A stretch of DNA of 64,000 nucleotides, from positions 1,816,661 through 1,880,660 of the forward strand of contig NZ_CP016474.1 of the NCBI RefSeq assembly GCF_001693255.1, written 5' to 3'. Origin of the DNA: Picosynechococcus sp. PCC 7003 (lineage in GTDB: Bacteria > Cyanobacteriota > Cyanobacteriia > Cyanobacteriales > MRBY01). The notes beneath the pieces were generated by a model. That model was not told the origin of the DNA, ran no database searches, and saw only the letters and a program-made list of their open reading frames with translations. Positions 27,384 to 37,074 of this stretch are shown here, in pieces (within the stretch, counting starts at the first letter, position 1; each line of letters opens with the position of its first letter). The position numbers and the translations under genes are program-made.

Positions 27384-29603
27384 TTAACCGATGGACAAGC
27401 TTCTCGCTAGGAAGAAGGCCCAGGTTGTCACGATCCCGCCGAGGAGATAGTGAGCAACACCAACCGCACGACCTTGAATGATGCTCAAAGCACGGGGTTG
27501 AATTGCAGGAGCCAACTTGAGCTTATTGTGTGCCCAAACGATGGACTCGATGAGTTCTTGCCAATAGCCACGTCCACTGAAGAGGAACATGAGACTGAAG
27601 GCAAACACAAAGTGACCCGCTAGGAACATAATGCCGTAAGCCGACAGTGCAGAACCGTAGGAGTTGATCACCTGAGAAGACTGTGCCCAGAGGAAGTCAC
27701 GGAGCCAGCCGTTAATGGTAATTGCACTTTGGGCAAAGTTACCACCAGTGACGTGGGATACGCTACCGTCTGGGAGGATGGTGCCCCAAACATCGGATTG
27801 CATCTTCCAGCTAAAGTGGAAAATCACGATGGAGAGGGAGTTGTACATCCAGAACAGTCCGAGGAAGACATGGTCCCAACCAGAAACTTGGCAAGTACCA
27901 CCACGACCAGGACCGTCACAGGGGAAGCGGAAGCCCAGTTGACCCTTATCGGGTACGAGGCGGGAGCTGCGGGAATAGAGAAGACCCTTCAGCAGAATAA
28001 GTACAGTGACGTGGATGGTAAACGCATGGATATGGTGAACCATAAAGTCAGCAGTACCGAGGGTGATGGGCATCAGGGCAACTTTGTTACCGATTGCCAC
28101 TACATCACCGCCGAAAACTTGACTCGCAGAGGCGATCGCATTGGGAGCGGTACCACCGGGAGCAAGGGTATGAATGTTTTGAATCCACTGCGCGAAGATA
28201 GGCTGCAACTGAATCGCAGAATCAGAGAACATATCTTGGGGACGACCCAACGCACGCATGGTGTCATTGTGAATGTAGAGACCAAAGCTATGGAAGCCGA
28301 GGAAAATACAAACCCAGTTGAGGTGAGAAATGATCGCGTCACGGTGGCGGATTACGCGGTCTAAGAGGTTATTAACGTTCTTAGCGGGATCGTAATCACG
28401 AACCATGAAAATTGCGCCGTGGGCACCAGCACCAACAATGAGGAAGCCGCCAATCCAAGTGTGGTGAGTGAACAGAGACAGCTGAGTGCCGTAATCTGTT
28501 GCCATGTAAGGATAGGGAGGCATGGAGTACATGTGGTGCGCGATGACGATGGTTAAAGAACCAAGCAGCGCGAGGTTAACCGCCAATTGAGCGTGCCAAG
28601 AGGTGGTTAGAATTTCGTAAAGACCTTTGTGGCCTTCGCCAGTGAAAGGACCTTTGTGGGCTTCAAGGATCTCTTTCATGCTGTGGCCGATACCGAAACC
28701 AGTCCGGTACATGTGACCCGCGATGATGAAGAGAACAGCGATCGCCAAATGGTGGTGAGCCACGTCAGTGAGCCAGAGGCTACCAGTAGTGGGGTTCAAG
28801 CCACCCTTGAAGGTCAAGAAATCAGAGTATGCTGCCCAATCTAAAGTAAAGAAAGGCTTCAGACCCTGAGCAAAACTCGGATACAGTTCTGCCATTACCG
28901 AAGCATCAAAGAACTCGTGGGGTAAAGGAATATCCTTTGCAGCCACACCAGAATCTAGGAGCTTGTTTACCGGCAAAGAAACGTGGATCAAGTGGCCAGT
29001 CCAGCCTAAGGAACCGCAACCCAACAGTACAGATAGGTGGTGATTCATCATGGCTTCAGCATTCTGGAACCATTCCAGTTTCGGAGCTGCTTTGTGGTAA
29101 TGGAACCAACCGGCAAACACCATCAGGGCTGCCATAACAAGACCGCCAATGGCAGTCACATAGAGCTGATAAGAGTTGGTAAAACCAGCAGCACGCCAGA
29201 GGTAAAACAGACCAGAGGTAATTTGAATACCGCTGAAGCCGCCACCGACGTCTCCGTTCAGAATGCCTTGACCCACAACAGGCCAAACCACTTGTGCACT
29301 TGGCTTAATAACAGTGGGGTTATTTAACCAAGCTTCATAGTTAGAAAATTTTGCGCCATGGAAGTACATGCCGCTGAGCCAAACAAAGACTACAGCAAGG
29401 TGACCGAAGTGGGCGCTAAAGATTTTGCGCGAAATATCTTCGAGATCACTTGTTTGGCTATCGAAATCATGTGCATCAGCATGGAGGTTCCAAATCCAGG
29501 TGGTGGTTTTTGGACCCCGTGCCAGAGTTCGGTCAAAGTGACCCGGTTTGCCCCACTTCTCAAAGGAAGTTGGTACCGGATCCTTATCAACCTTTACTGC
29601 CAT
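27384..29603 (-). CDS. psaA: Photosystem I P700 apoprotein A1
   Basis: The partner core subunit of photosystem I, carrying the other half of P700, A0/A1 and F_X. The 739-residue sequence starts [20 protein letters not shown]. It contains [21 protein letters not shown] with the F_X cysteines and ends [10 protein letters not shown]. It is the first gene of the psaA-psaB operon. A TCCTC/GAGGA-type ribosome binding site lies directly before ATG 29603. The 620-bp region upstream contains its promoter and is shared with divergent rpsB. Confidence 0.99.
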   Translation of the reverse strand: MAVKVDKDPVPTSFEKWGKPGHFDRTLARGPKTTTWIWNLHADAHDFDSQTSDLEDISRKIFSAHFGHLAVVFVWLSGMYFHGAKFSNYEAWLNNPTVIKPSAQVVWPVVGQGILNGDVGGGFSGIQITSGLFYLWRAAGFTNSYQLYVTAIGGLVMAALMVFAGWFHYHKAAPKLEWFQNAEAMMNHHLSVLLGCGSLGWTGHLIHVSLPVNKLLDSGVAAKDIPLPHEFFDASVMAELYPSFAQGLKPFFTLDWAAYSDFLTFKGGLNPTTGSLWLTDVAHHHLAIAVLFIIAGHMYRTGFGIGHSMKEILEAHKGPFTGEGHKGLYEILTTSWHAQLAVNLALLGSLTIVIAHHMYSMPPYPYMATDYGTQLSLFTHHTWIGGFLIVGAGAHGAIFMVRDYDPAKNVNNLLDRVIRHRDAIISHLNWVCIFLGFHSFGLYIHNDTMRALGRPQDMFSDSAIQLQPIFAQWIQNIHTLAPGGTAPNAIASASQVFGGDVVAIGNKVALMPITLGTADFMVHHIHAFTIHVTVLILLKGLLYSRSSRLVPDKGQLGFRFPCDGPGRGGTCQVSGWDHVFLGLFWMYNSLSIVIFHFSWKMQSDVWGTILPDGSVSHVTGGNFAQSAITINGWLRDFLWAQSSQVINSYGSALSAYGIMFLAGHFVFAFSLMFLFSGRGYWQELIESIVWAHNKLKLAPAIQPRALSIIQGRAVGVAHYLLGGIVTTWAFFLARSLSIG

Positions 29604-30224
29604 GAGGATTCTCCTCTCTAGACAATCGACGTAATAAAGGTTCTATCTAAATAGATTTATTCAAATAGATAAGCTGTGAGCGAATCACCAGCTTGCAAGG
29701 TTTCCAGTGATTTAGGACTGCTTTAAAACCCATTGGGCAAAAAGCATTGATGTAAATGATAGGGCCTACTTTCCAAGGATGTTGGGGACATTAACAATAT
29801 TTAAAACTCCCTGGAATCATTACGGCACAATGGCTTAAATCAATTGAATTCCGCCGAAAAACTGAAAACCCAAACGGTTTTTTGTAACAAAAAGCAATGT
29901 AACGTTACCTTTCATTATGGGGAGTTCTCCGGCGATCGCCCCAGGGACTAAAAGCTAAGAGGCAAGGGAAAGCTCTTCGTTTTCGTAATTCCCCAATGTC
30001 TACACGAAGATTTAAGCAACACAATGATTGTTGGCGATCGCCCGACGTTCAATTCCTTGTCATGCTTCTAGAACCTGTTCTCTACAAACCTCTCCCCCCA
30101 GAAGCGGAGCTATGCTACCCTGATAAGGTTGTTTAAAACTCGCACATCTGGGATTCTTTCGGGTGTTTCGCACAGATGAAATGTCCCCAGATGAAGGTTT
30201 AACCCGAAAAGGAGTAAACAGAAT
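29604..30224. promoter_or_regulatory. Divergent psaA / rpsB regulatory region
   Basis: 621 bp without a gene. On the minus strand, two GTTACA half-sites (complement in 29884-29903, repeat spacing 15 bp) and a GTAACGTTAC palindrome at 29898-29907 lie about 290 bp before psaA. These resemble RpaB HLR1 half-sites but do not have the canonical 10-bp repeat spacing. HIP1 sites occur near 29932 and 30034. The rpsB leader structure occupies 30145-30209. Confidence 0.45.
30145..30209 (+). promoter_or_regulatory. Candidate pseudoknot leader of rpsB
   Basis: Two perfect 8-bp pairings interleave. CATCTGGG (30145-30152) pairs with CCCAGATG (30186-30193). TTTCGGGT (30157-30164) pairs with ACCCGAAA (30202-30209). 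The order a-b-a'-b' is that of an H-type pseudoknot, and the last strand ends one base before GGAG (30211-30214), the ribosome binding site of rpsB. A competing 6-bp pairing of CATCTG with CAGATG (30173-30178) is possible. Autogenous control by ribosomal protein S2 is known for rpsB in E. coli; that it happens here is inference. Confidence 0.55.
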
Positions 30225-30995
30225 ATGCCCGTTGTATCTCTCGCTGAGCTACTAGAATCTGGTGTCCACTTTGGGCACCAAACCCGCCGCTGGAACCCCA
30301 GAATGGCACCTTACATCTACACATCCCGTAACGGTGTCCATATTATTGACCTCGTTCAAACGGCCCAGCTCGTTGAACAAGCCTACAGCTATATGAAGGA
30401 AGCTTCCGAAAATGGTAAGCATGTCCTTTTTGTCGGCACCAAACGTCAAGCCGCTGGTATCATCGCCCAAGAAGCAAAACGCTGTGGCGCTTTTTACATC
30501 AACCAGCGTTGGTTGGGGGGAATGCTCACCAACTGGGAAACCATTAAAACCCGTGTTGAGCGCCTCAAAGAATTAGAAGCCCTCGAAGAAAGCGGCAACC
30601 TTGCCCGCCGTCCGAAAAAAGAAGCCTCCATGCTTCGTCGCGAACTGGACAAGCTACAAAAATACCTCGGCGGCATCAAGAACATGCGCAAAATCCCTGA
30701 CATTGTGGTGATCATTGACCAACGTCGGGAACACAATGCGATTCAAGAATGCCAAAAGTTAGGGATTCCCATTGTTTCTCTCTTAGATACCAACTGCGAT
30801 CCCCAAACCGTTGATTTACCAATTCCGGCGAACGATGATGCTATTCGTTCCATTAAGTTGATTGTGGGTAAATTGGCCGATGCAATCTATGCCGGTCGCC
30901 ACGGTCAGCCCGTTGACGACAACGGTGACTACGGAGACTTCGATGAAGCAATCGATGAGTACGCCGATGAGACCGATGCATCTGAGTCTGAATAA
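30225..30995 (+). CDS. rpsB: 30S ribosomal protein S2
   Basis: A component of the small ribosomal subunit needed for S1 binding and translation initiation. The 256-residue product starts [20 protein letters not shown] and contains [16 protein letters not shown] and [20 protein letters not shown], typical S2 signatures. The C-terminus has an acidic extension (about residues 228-256, rich in Asp and Glu), common in cyanobacteria. It forms the usual operon with tsf, 49 bp downstream. Confidence 0.98.
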   Translation: MPVVSLAELLESGVHFGHQTRRWNPRMAPYIYTSRNGVHIIDLVQTAQLVEQAYSYMKEASENGKHVLFVGTKRQAAGIIAQEAKRCGAFYINQRWLGGMLTNWETIKTRVERLKELEALEESGNLARRPKKEASMLRRELDKLQKYLGGIKNMRKIPDIVVIIDQRREHNAIQECQKLGIPIVSLLDTNCDPQTVDLPIPANDDAIRSIKLIVGKLADAIYAGRHGQPVDDNGDYGDFDEAIDEYADETDASESE

Positions 30996-31044
30996 GCGTA
31001 ATATCTTCTTGAATTGACCTGATAATTTTTTGGTGAACAGCAAA

Positions 31045-31701
31045 ATGGCACAAATTTCTGCAAAGCTTGTCAAGGAACTGCGCGATAAAACTGGCGCAGG
31101 AATGATGGATTGCAAAAAAGCGCTTGGTGAAACCAATGGGGACATCACTAAAGCGATTGAGTGGCTCCGTCAGAAAGGGATTACCTCTGCTGAGAAAAAA
31201 GCAGGTCGGGTAGCAGCCGAAGGACTGATTGAAAGTTACATTCACACTGGTGGCGGCATTGGTGTTCTCGTAGAAGTAAACTGCGAAACCGACTTCGTTG
31301 CCCGTGGTGATATTTTCAAAGATCTGGCCAAAGGGATCGCCATGCAGATCGCCGCTTGTCCTAATGTTCAGTATGTGAAAGTCGATGACATTCCGACTGA
31401 AATTGCCGACAAAGAGCGCGAAATTGAAATGGGTCGCGATGACCTCGCCGGGAAACCCGATAATATCAAGGAAAAAATTGTTGAAGGCCGCATTGCTAAG
31501 CGCCTAAAAGAACTTTCTTTGATGGATCAGCCCTACATCCGTGATCAGAATATGACGGTTGAAGAGCTTGTGAAGCAGACGATCGCCACCATTGGTGAAA
31601 ATGTTCAAATTCGTCGTTTCCAACGTTTCGTCCTGGGCGAAGGTATTGAGAAAAAAGAAGAGGACTTCGCCGCAGAAGTCGCCGCACAAATGGGCAAGTA
31701 A
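31045..31701 (+). CDS. tsf: Translation elongation factor Ts
   Basis: The guanine-nucleotide exchange factor for EF-Tu. The 218-residue form ([20 protein letters not shown]) has the N-terminal UBA-like domain and the [20 protein letters not shown] core, and is of the short type found in cyanobacteria. ATG 31045 gives the conserved N-terminus; an upstream in-frame GTG-type start would only add five residues. It is the second gene of rpsB-tsf. Confidence 0.97.
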   Translation: MAQISAKLVKELRDKTGAGMMDCKKALGETNGDITKAIEWLRQKGITSAEKKAGRVAAEGLIESYIHTGGGIGVLVEVNCETDFVARGDIFKDLAKGIAMQIAACPNVQYVKVDDIPTEIADKEREIEMGRDDLAGKPDNIKEKIVEGRIAKRLKELSLMDQPYIRDQNMTVEELVKQTIATIGENVQIRRFQRFVLGEGIEKKEEDFAAEVAAQMGK

Positions 31702-31738
31702 GAACTTTGGTTCTGATTTGATTGTGTGTACTTAAATA

Positions 31739-32722
31739 TTATTCCGCCTTCTCCATCTTATGGGGGAGGTTTTTTTCTATGGGTTGATGGTCGAGGTTCG
31801 CTTGGGCATTGCGTCGCCACATGGCTGGCTTGATACGGCGCAGCGCCGATCCTGTGAGTCTTTGATCCCATTCTGTTTCGGATAGGGTGGCAAGTTCGGT
31901 GAGTCTTGGTGCCAGATGTTTGGGATAAGGGTGAAAATCGTCGATGTCGGTGGGTTGGGCAAATCGCTGGTTCCAGGGGCAGACATCCTGACAGATATCA
32001 CAACCGGCGACCCAGTTTTGTAAATGTGGGGCAATGTGAGGTGGCAGTTGTTCGGCCCGATTTTCGATGGTGTGATAAGCAATGCAACGGTTTGCATCAA
32101 CGGTAAAGGGAACGGCGATCGCCTGAGTTGGACAGGCCTCAATACAACGGGTACAAGTACCACAATGTTTCGTGTGGGGCTGATCCGGCGTTAGAGCTAA
32201 GGTGGTGAGGACTTCTCCCAAAAAGATCCAACTACCGTACTCTCGGGTAATGACATTGCTATTTTTGGCAATCCAACCGAGGCCCGCCCGCTCCGCCCAA
32301 ACCTTATCCTGGACAGGCCCAGTATCCACATAAAAGCGATGTTGTTCTTCTGGAAATTCTGCGGTGAGCCACTGGCAAAGCGCTTTTAGACGTTTCCCTA
32401 AAACACGATGATAATCCCGTCCCCAGCCATAACGGGAGATTTTGCCCACTCCTGGTTCCTGGGAATGTTCATAGGGGGTGTAATAGTTGAGGGCAACACA
32501 AATAACCGACTGCACCCCTGGTAAACAGGCTGTGACATCCTGGCGTTTAGAGTTAGCCATCCAGACCATTTCTGCTTGGAACCCTGCTGCTAACCAAGCT
32601 TGTAACTGTTGTTGATTGTGGGCATTGTCCACGGTGGCATCGGCAATTCCCACCAAATGAAATCCTAAATTTAGAGCATATTCTTTAATTTGGACAGTCC
32701 TATCTGTTTGCAACTGCAACAT
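31739..32722 (-). CDS. queG: Epoxyqueuosine reductase
   Basis: A cobalamin- and 4Fe-4S-dependent reductase that converts epoxyqueuosine to queuosine in tRNA anticodons. The 327-residue protein has two ferredoxin-like cysteine sets, [12 protein letters not shown] (about 185) and [11 protein letters not shown] (about 235). The N-terminal part contains [21 protein letters not shown], a QueG feature. The C-terminal HEAT-like extension of some homologues is short. It is convergent with tsf (37 bp between stops). Confidence 0.94.
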   Translation of the reverse strand: MLQLQTDRTVQIKEYALNLGFHLVGIADATVDNAHNQQQLQAWLAAGFQAEMVWMANSKRQDVTACLPGVQSVICVALNYYTPYEHSQEPGVGKISRYGWGRDYHRVLGKRLKALCQWLTAEFPEEQHRFYVDTGPVQDKVWAERAGLGWIAKNSNVITREYGSWIFLGEVLTTLALTPDQPHTKHCGTCTRCIEACPTQAIAVPFTVDANRCIAYHTIENRAEQLPPHIAPHLQNWVAGCDICQDVCPWNQRFAQPTDIDDFHPYPKHLAPRLTELATLSETEWDQRLTGSALRRIKPAMWRRNAQANLDHQPIEKNLPHKMEKAE

Positions 32723-32758
32723 GTTGAATAATTTGATGAATCTTAACCAAAGCGCTTT

Positions 32759-33469
32759 TTAACCGACCAGACCGGAACGAAGGGCGCGCACAGCGGCTTG
32801 GGTGCGATCATCGGCACAGAGTTTATTGAGAATATTGCGGACATGGGTCTTAACGGTACCCACCGTAATAAATAAATGCTCGGCAATTTCGGAATTGCTG
32901 CAACCATCAACAATCAATTGGAGTACTTCCAATTCTCGATCCGTTAAAGGACAGCTTTCAAGGAGTTGTTGATCCTCCGGAGAAGTCGCTTGAATCGTGA
33001 CCGTAGTGCCAGAAAGGGATTCTCCCCCTTGCACTTGATTGAGAACAATGCGGGCGATCGCCGGATCAATCCAACTATTACCTGAGTCGGTCGTTTTGAC
33101 TGCCTCTACCAAATGATCAAACGTAATATCCTTCATACAATAAGAATCTGCCCCTGCCGCAAAAGCCGCTAAAACAGCAGCATCATCATCTTGCAACGTC
33201 AAAATTAAAACCTTTGTTTGCGCCTCTTGGGACTGATGTTTGAGTTTTTCTTGTTTCAAAATTCGCGTTAGCTCAATTCCATCTAGCTCAGGCAAACCAA
33301 TATCCACAATTGCCAAGTCAGGATGAATCTCCTCTAATAAACGCAATCCATCCACCCCATTGGCCGCCTCTGCCAAAAGTTCAATGTCCGCACATTGTTG
33401 TAGAGAAGTTCGTAGCCCGATCCGCGTTAAATCATGATCTTCAATTAGAACAACCCGAATTTTTTTCAT
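32759..33469 (-). CDS. NarL/FixJ-type response regulator
   Basis: A 236-residue two-component regulator. The receiver domain (1 to about 130) has the acidic pocket in IEDHD and the phospho-acceptor Asp in LAIVDIGLPELDG (about 54). The C-terminal LuxR-type helix-turn-helix is CPLTDRELEVLQLIVDGCSN followed by IAEHLFITVGTVKTHVRNIL. An insertion of about 15 residues after helix 3 of the receiver (KQEKLKHQSQEAQTK) is unusual. ATG 33469 gives the conserved MKKIRVVLIEDHD start. No kinase is adjacent. Target genes are unknown. Confidence 0.9.
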   Translation of the reverse strand: MKKIRVVLIEDHDLTRIGLRTSLQQCADIELLAEAANGVDGLRLLEEIHPDLAIVDIGLPELDGIELTRILKQEKLKHQSQEAQTKVLILTLQDDDAAVLAAFAAGADSYCMKDITFDHLVEAVKTTDSGNSWIDPAIARIVLNQVQGGESLSGTTVTIQATSPEDQQLLESCPLTDRELEVLQLIVDGCSNSEIAEHLFITVGTVKTHVRNILNKLCADDRTQAAVRALRSGLVG

Positions 33470-33499
33470 GGTTTTCCCGGAGACTTCCCAAAATATAGC

Positions 33500-34093
33500 A
33501 TGATCGATATACATTTATATGCAGTGAATCTTCAAGCCCCCCTCGTAAAAACCGTGCTAGAACAATCCGTAATCACCTCGACCCTCCTCCTCACATTGCT
33601 CTTGATGGTGGGTCTGTTTTTCTTCATCCGCGCTTCCATCAAAGATCGCACCGAACAAGTAGAGCTATTGGCAAAAGAACCTGAAGAATCCATCTTTGAG
33701 CGCCTCCAAACCTATTTCGAACAGCGAGCCTATCGGATTACCACAGTTGATGGCGTGAACAACATTGTCACCTATGAAGGCTTTGTCCCTCCCAGTGGCT
33801 TTATCGCTGTTTTCTTAAGTCTATTAGCGGCCCTTGGCTTAGTTTGTATCGCCCTAGTCCTAGCACTCCTCTATCCCAATATTGGCTTTGCTTTCCTTGG
33901 TATTTGTCTCCTGGCTCCCTTGGCGGGTCTATTTTACTGGCGCAAGGCCGGGAAGATAGAAAAAGTCATTTTACAGATCACCACACAAACACCGATTACT
34001 GAGACCCCCACCCGATTGATCACAGTGACAGCCCACCGTGATGAATTGATCCAACTGCGCCAGGTCATGCCCTACCAACTCCACGAAGCCTAG
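33500..34093 (+). CDS. Cofactor assembly of complex C subunit B (CCB-type) protein
   Basis: A 197-residue thylakoid membrane protein with an N-terminal helix (about 21-45) and two further helices (about 100-150). The motif LLLMVGLFFFIRASIKDRTEQ (about 35-55) recalls the CCB1-like family, which helps attach heme c_i to cytochrome b6 of the b6f complex. Identification is from memory of the motif; another CCB member is possible. It is divergent from the response regulator with only 30 bp between starts, so their promoters must overlap coding sequence. Confidence 0.6.
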   Translation: MIDIHLYAVNLQAPLVKTVLEQSVITSTLLLTLLLMVGLFFFIRASIKDRTEQVELLAKEPEESIFERLQTYFEQRAYRITTVDGVNNIVTYEGFVPPSGFIAVFLSLLAALGLVCIALVLALLYPNIGFAFLGICLLAPLAGLFYWRKAGKIEKVILQITTQTPITETPTRLITVTAHRDELIQLRQVMPYQLHEA

Positions 34094-34262
34094 GAGATGC
34101 CTCCCCAACAAACCCTAGAATTAGCCATCAATACTATGGGAACAACGCAACAAAAATAGCCCCGACCCTAAAATGGGTGGGACTAGGGATTACTGAAATT
34201 GATAGAAGGGGATTTAGAGATCACTAAACGTTGGGTTAAGTGATATATTTTTTGAAGGAACT

Positions 34263-34592
34263 TTAAGCTTTGCTAGAAACAGTCGCTTTTTCAGATGCTT
34301 CCTCATCGGCGTTGTTACAAAGCACCCGTAGACTGGGGAATAAAAAGTGATTCTCCTCTACATATTGGGCACCAAACAATCCTTTTTCTGCCCAAAAGTA
34401 CCGATCAGTGGTATGCTCATTACGCTTAACTACAACGACTGCTGGGGGCATAATCCCATTCGCAGCAATGTGCTTGCGGGCTGCAGTCACAGGTTTGTCA
34501 TCACCGCTTTCGATATTATATTGTGGGACAATCTCTAAAATTTTTCTTCCTTCTTGCCGACGCCGACTCTTGCGTTTACGCTTTCTTGCCAA
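34263..34592 (-). CDS. DUF3155 family protein
   Basis: A 109-residue conserved cyanobacterial protein of unknown function. A very basic N-terminus (MARKRKRKSRRRQEGRK) is followed by a conserved core, KRNEHTTDRYFWAEKGLFGA then QYVEENHFLFPSLR. The basic stretch suggests RNA, DNA or ribosome contact, which is inference. It is preceded by a GAGGAGG-type ribosome binding site. No partner gene is evident. Confidence 0.82.
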   Translation of the reverse strand: MARKRKRKSRRRQEGRKILEIVPQYNIESGDDKPVTAARKHIAANGIMPPAVVVVKRNEHTTDRYFWAEKGLFGAQYVEENHFLFPSLRVLCNNADEEASEKATVSSKA

Positions 34593-34871
34593 CCCAGTAC
34601 CTCCTCTTCTTTACTTTTTTAGAACAGCTGTAACAGGAGTTACAGAATGTCGAGCAAAGTATATCGGCTCCATTGAAAAAAATCAAGTGAAAATTGACTG
34701 TTTTTCGCTATGGGTTGGATTTTTTGTATTAGGAAATCTACTACAATCCAATGAAGGTGGGCGATCAATCCAAAAGTGAAAAAAGGATTAAGTTTTTTGT
34801 CAAAACCCCTGATTTATCAAGGTTTCCTGGGAAACGTCCCCTAGGGATTGCGGCTTGGGAGGATGAAATTC

Positions 34872-36188
34872 ATGACGACATTACCGCAACTATTGCCAGT
34901 TAGCCCCGAGTATTTGTCCCTGTGCCAAGGACAGTTGCAATTGTTAGCCCAAGGGATTGGGGCTGAGTGGGGGATTGTTTATTTGGCCCAGCCAGATCAA
35001 GAGAATCAAGAAATTACCCTCCAACCGATTAGTGCTTTTCCTGATCGTTTACTGGCTGCGGGGAGGCAGGGGGCAACGGACATGGTAACGATGGATCCGG
35101 ATCAAGGGGAATGGCTTGATGTTTCGATGGGCGAGGAGACGGGGGCTTTACCGGAAGATCTGATAGATCTATTGGGGGAACCAACGAGGGCATTTCCCCT
35201 GTGGCATGGTGATTTGATTTTGGGGATTTTGGCGACGGGACGACGAGACCGAGGTTGGCGATCGCCGGAGGTGGCCCAGATTGAATTGATTGCCGAAGGT
35301 TTAGTGCTGGCTTGTGTATTGGATCAACAAAAGAGTTGGGCAACGGAACGGCTCACCCAACAGCAACATCTACAGGCCCTAGAGCAAGAGCATTTCCATG
35401 ATCTGCTGCATCAGCTCCGTAATCCAACGATGGCGATTAGTACCTTCGGTAAGTTGCTGTTGAAACGGTTGCTGCCGACGGAAAAAAATTACACAGTCGC
35501 TGAGGGAATTGTCCGGGAAAGCGATCGCCTGAAGGGATTACTCACCCAATTTAGCGAAGAGGTGGATCTCTTAACGGCTCAAATTCCCCAGTTAGAAGGG
35601 GGGCCAAGTTTAGCGTTACCTCCCAATGGTGGGCCGAGTCTGGCCCCAGACCGCTCCCTTGCCGTAGAACCGCTACCCGTGGCAGAAGTGGTGCTTCCCC
35701 TTGTGGCTTCCCTGGGGGCGATCGCCGCCGAGCGGGGAATCACTTTAAATTACGCGCTGCCAGAACCGTCTCCCTGGATTTTGGGGAATCACACCGCCCT
35801 GATGGAAGTTTTGAATAATCTCTTAGAAAATGCTCTGAAATATACACCGTCCGGGGGGCAAGTGCTCTTACAGGTTGAAGCCCAGACTCAGGAACTCACC
35901 ATTGCCGTCCACGATACGGGCTACGGCATTCCTCCGGCAGATTTACCCCACGTTTTTGAACGGCATTATCGGGGTGTGCAGGCTGAAAGTGCCATTGAAG
36001 GTACCGGACTTGGGTTGGCGATCGCCGCTGATCTTGTGGGTAAAATGGCCGGGGACATTGAAGTGTATAGTCCAACCATCGGTTTACCCCATACCGAAAC
36101 TCTCCCCGGTAGCACCTTTATGCTGTGGCTCAAAGTTGCCGCCAACCCCAATCAAGTCATCTCGGCCGAGTTTTCTCCAAGCGATTGA
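34872..36188 (+). CDS. GAF-type sensor histidine kinase, Hik2/CSK-like
   Basis: A 438-residue kinase without membrane segments. The N-terminal 180 residues resemble a GAF sensor domain. The H-box FHDLLHQLRNPTMAISTFGK carries the phospho-accepting His at about residue 181. The ATPase domain shows NNLLENALKY (N box), HDTGYGIPPADLPHVFERHY (G1/F) and GTGLGLAIAADLV (G2). The HQLRNP..TFGKLL arrangement resembles Hik2, the cyanobacterial relative of chloroplast sensor kinase linked to redox and salt sensing; the identification is tentative. A tandem repeat of GGPSLA-type residues lies around 250. ATG 34872 is chosen because a GGGAGG sits 9 bp upstream. Confidence 0.72.
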   Translation: MTTLPQLLPVSPEYLSLCQGQLQLLAQGIGAEWGIVYLAQPDQENQEITLQPISAFPDRLLAAGRQGATDMVTMDPDQGEWLDVSMGEETGALPEDLIDLLGEPTRAFPLWHGDLILGILATGRRDRGWRSPEVAQIELIAEGLVLACVLDQQKSWATERLTQQQHLQALEQEHFHDLLHQLRNPTMAISTFGKLLLKRLLPTEKNYTVAEGIVRESDRLKGLLTQFSEEVDLLTAQIPQLEGGPSLALPPNGGPSLAPDRSLAVEPLPVAEVVLPLVASLGAIAAERGITLNYALPEPSPWILGNHTALMEVLNNLLENALKYTPSGGQVLLQVEAQTQELTIAVHDTGYGIPPADLPHVFERHYRGVQAESAIEGTGLGLAIAADLVGKMAGDIEVYSPTIGLPHTETLPGSTFMLWLKVAANPNQVISAEFSPSD

Positions 36189-36300
36189 TTTAATTATTTG
36201 ATTTTTGACATTTAGAATGCTGTTTTTGCATCAAGCAACTTTTTAGTATTGCAGATAATTTCCCAGTACAGTGGGACGATAAAAATAGTTGAGGTTTTAC

Positions 36301-37074
36301 ATGGGACAACTAGAAGCCCTGATTTTTGATGTGGATGGCACCCTGGCTAATACAGAAAAGGATGCCCATCGCGTTGCCTTTAACCGTGCCTTTGCCGATG
36401 TCGGTTTGTCCTGGGATTGGTCAGTGGATCTCTATGGCCAGCTCCTGAAGGTGACGGGGGGTAAAGAAAGAATTCGTTTTTACATTGAATCTTGGCAGCC
36501 GCAAATGCCAACGGTGAGCGACTTGACTGCTTTTATCAAGGATCTCCACGCTCGCAAAACCCAGCATTACTGCGATTTACTCGCCAATGAAGTTTTGCCC
36601 CTACGCCCCGGCGTTAGACGACTGATCCAAGAAGCACGGGATCAAAATATTCGCTTGGCGATCGCCACCACCACCACCCCAGCCAATGTCACTGCCCTAT
36701 TAACCCATTCCCTGGCCCCCGATGCCATGGATTGGTTTGAGGTGATCGCCGCTGGCGACATGGTACCCCAGAAAAAGCCGGCCCCCGATATCTTTTTCTA
36801 TGCCCTCGAAAAAATGAATCTCCGGGCCGATCAATGCGTTGCCTTTGAGGATTCCGGTAATGGCTGGCTTTCGTCACGGGGTGCCGGCCTCACCACCGTT
36901 GTCACCGTGAATAACTACACCGCTAACCAAGATTTTACGGGGGCCGACCTAGTACTTAGTGATCTGGGCGAACCCGATCAACCCTTTACGGTGCTAGCCG
37001 GAGAGGTGGGGACTTGGCCCTATTTTGATGTGACTTTAGCCGCCGAATTACTCAAGCGAAAGAGCAAAAGTTGA
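36301..37074 (+). CDS. cbbY: HAD-superfamily phosphatase, CbbY-like
   Basis: A 257-residue haloacid dehalogenase-type hydrolase with the nucleophile motif FDVDGTLANTEK near residue 9, TTTTPAN (motif II), and the KKPAPDIF and FEDSGNGWLSS motifs. CbbY enzymes dephosphorylate xylulose-1,5-bisphosphate, a misfire inhibitor of Rubisco. The ATG at 36301 gives the usual N-terminus. The last 55 bp overlap, tail to tail, the gene on the other strand. Confidence 0.85.
   Translation: MGQLEALIFDVDGTLANTEKDAHRVAFNRAFADVGLSWDWSVDLYGQLLKVTGGKERIRFYIESWQPQMPTVSDLTAFIKDLHARKTQHYCDLLANEVLPLRPGVRRLIQEARDQNIRLAIATTTTPANVTALLTHSLAPDAMDWFEVIAAGDMVPQKKPAPDIFFYALEKMNLRADQCVAFEDSGNGWLSSRGAGLTTVVTVNNYTANQDFTGADLVLSDLGEPDQPFTVLAGEVGTWPYFDVTLAAELLKRKSKS

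Noticed and set aside
29884-29903. Canonical HLR1 site for RpaB
   Set aside because: Repeat spacing is 15 rather than 10 bp, so only half-sites are reported.
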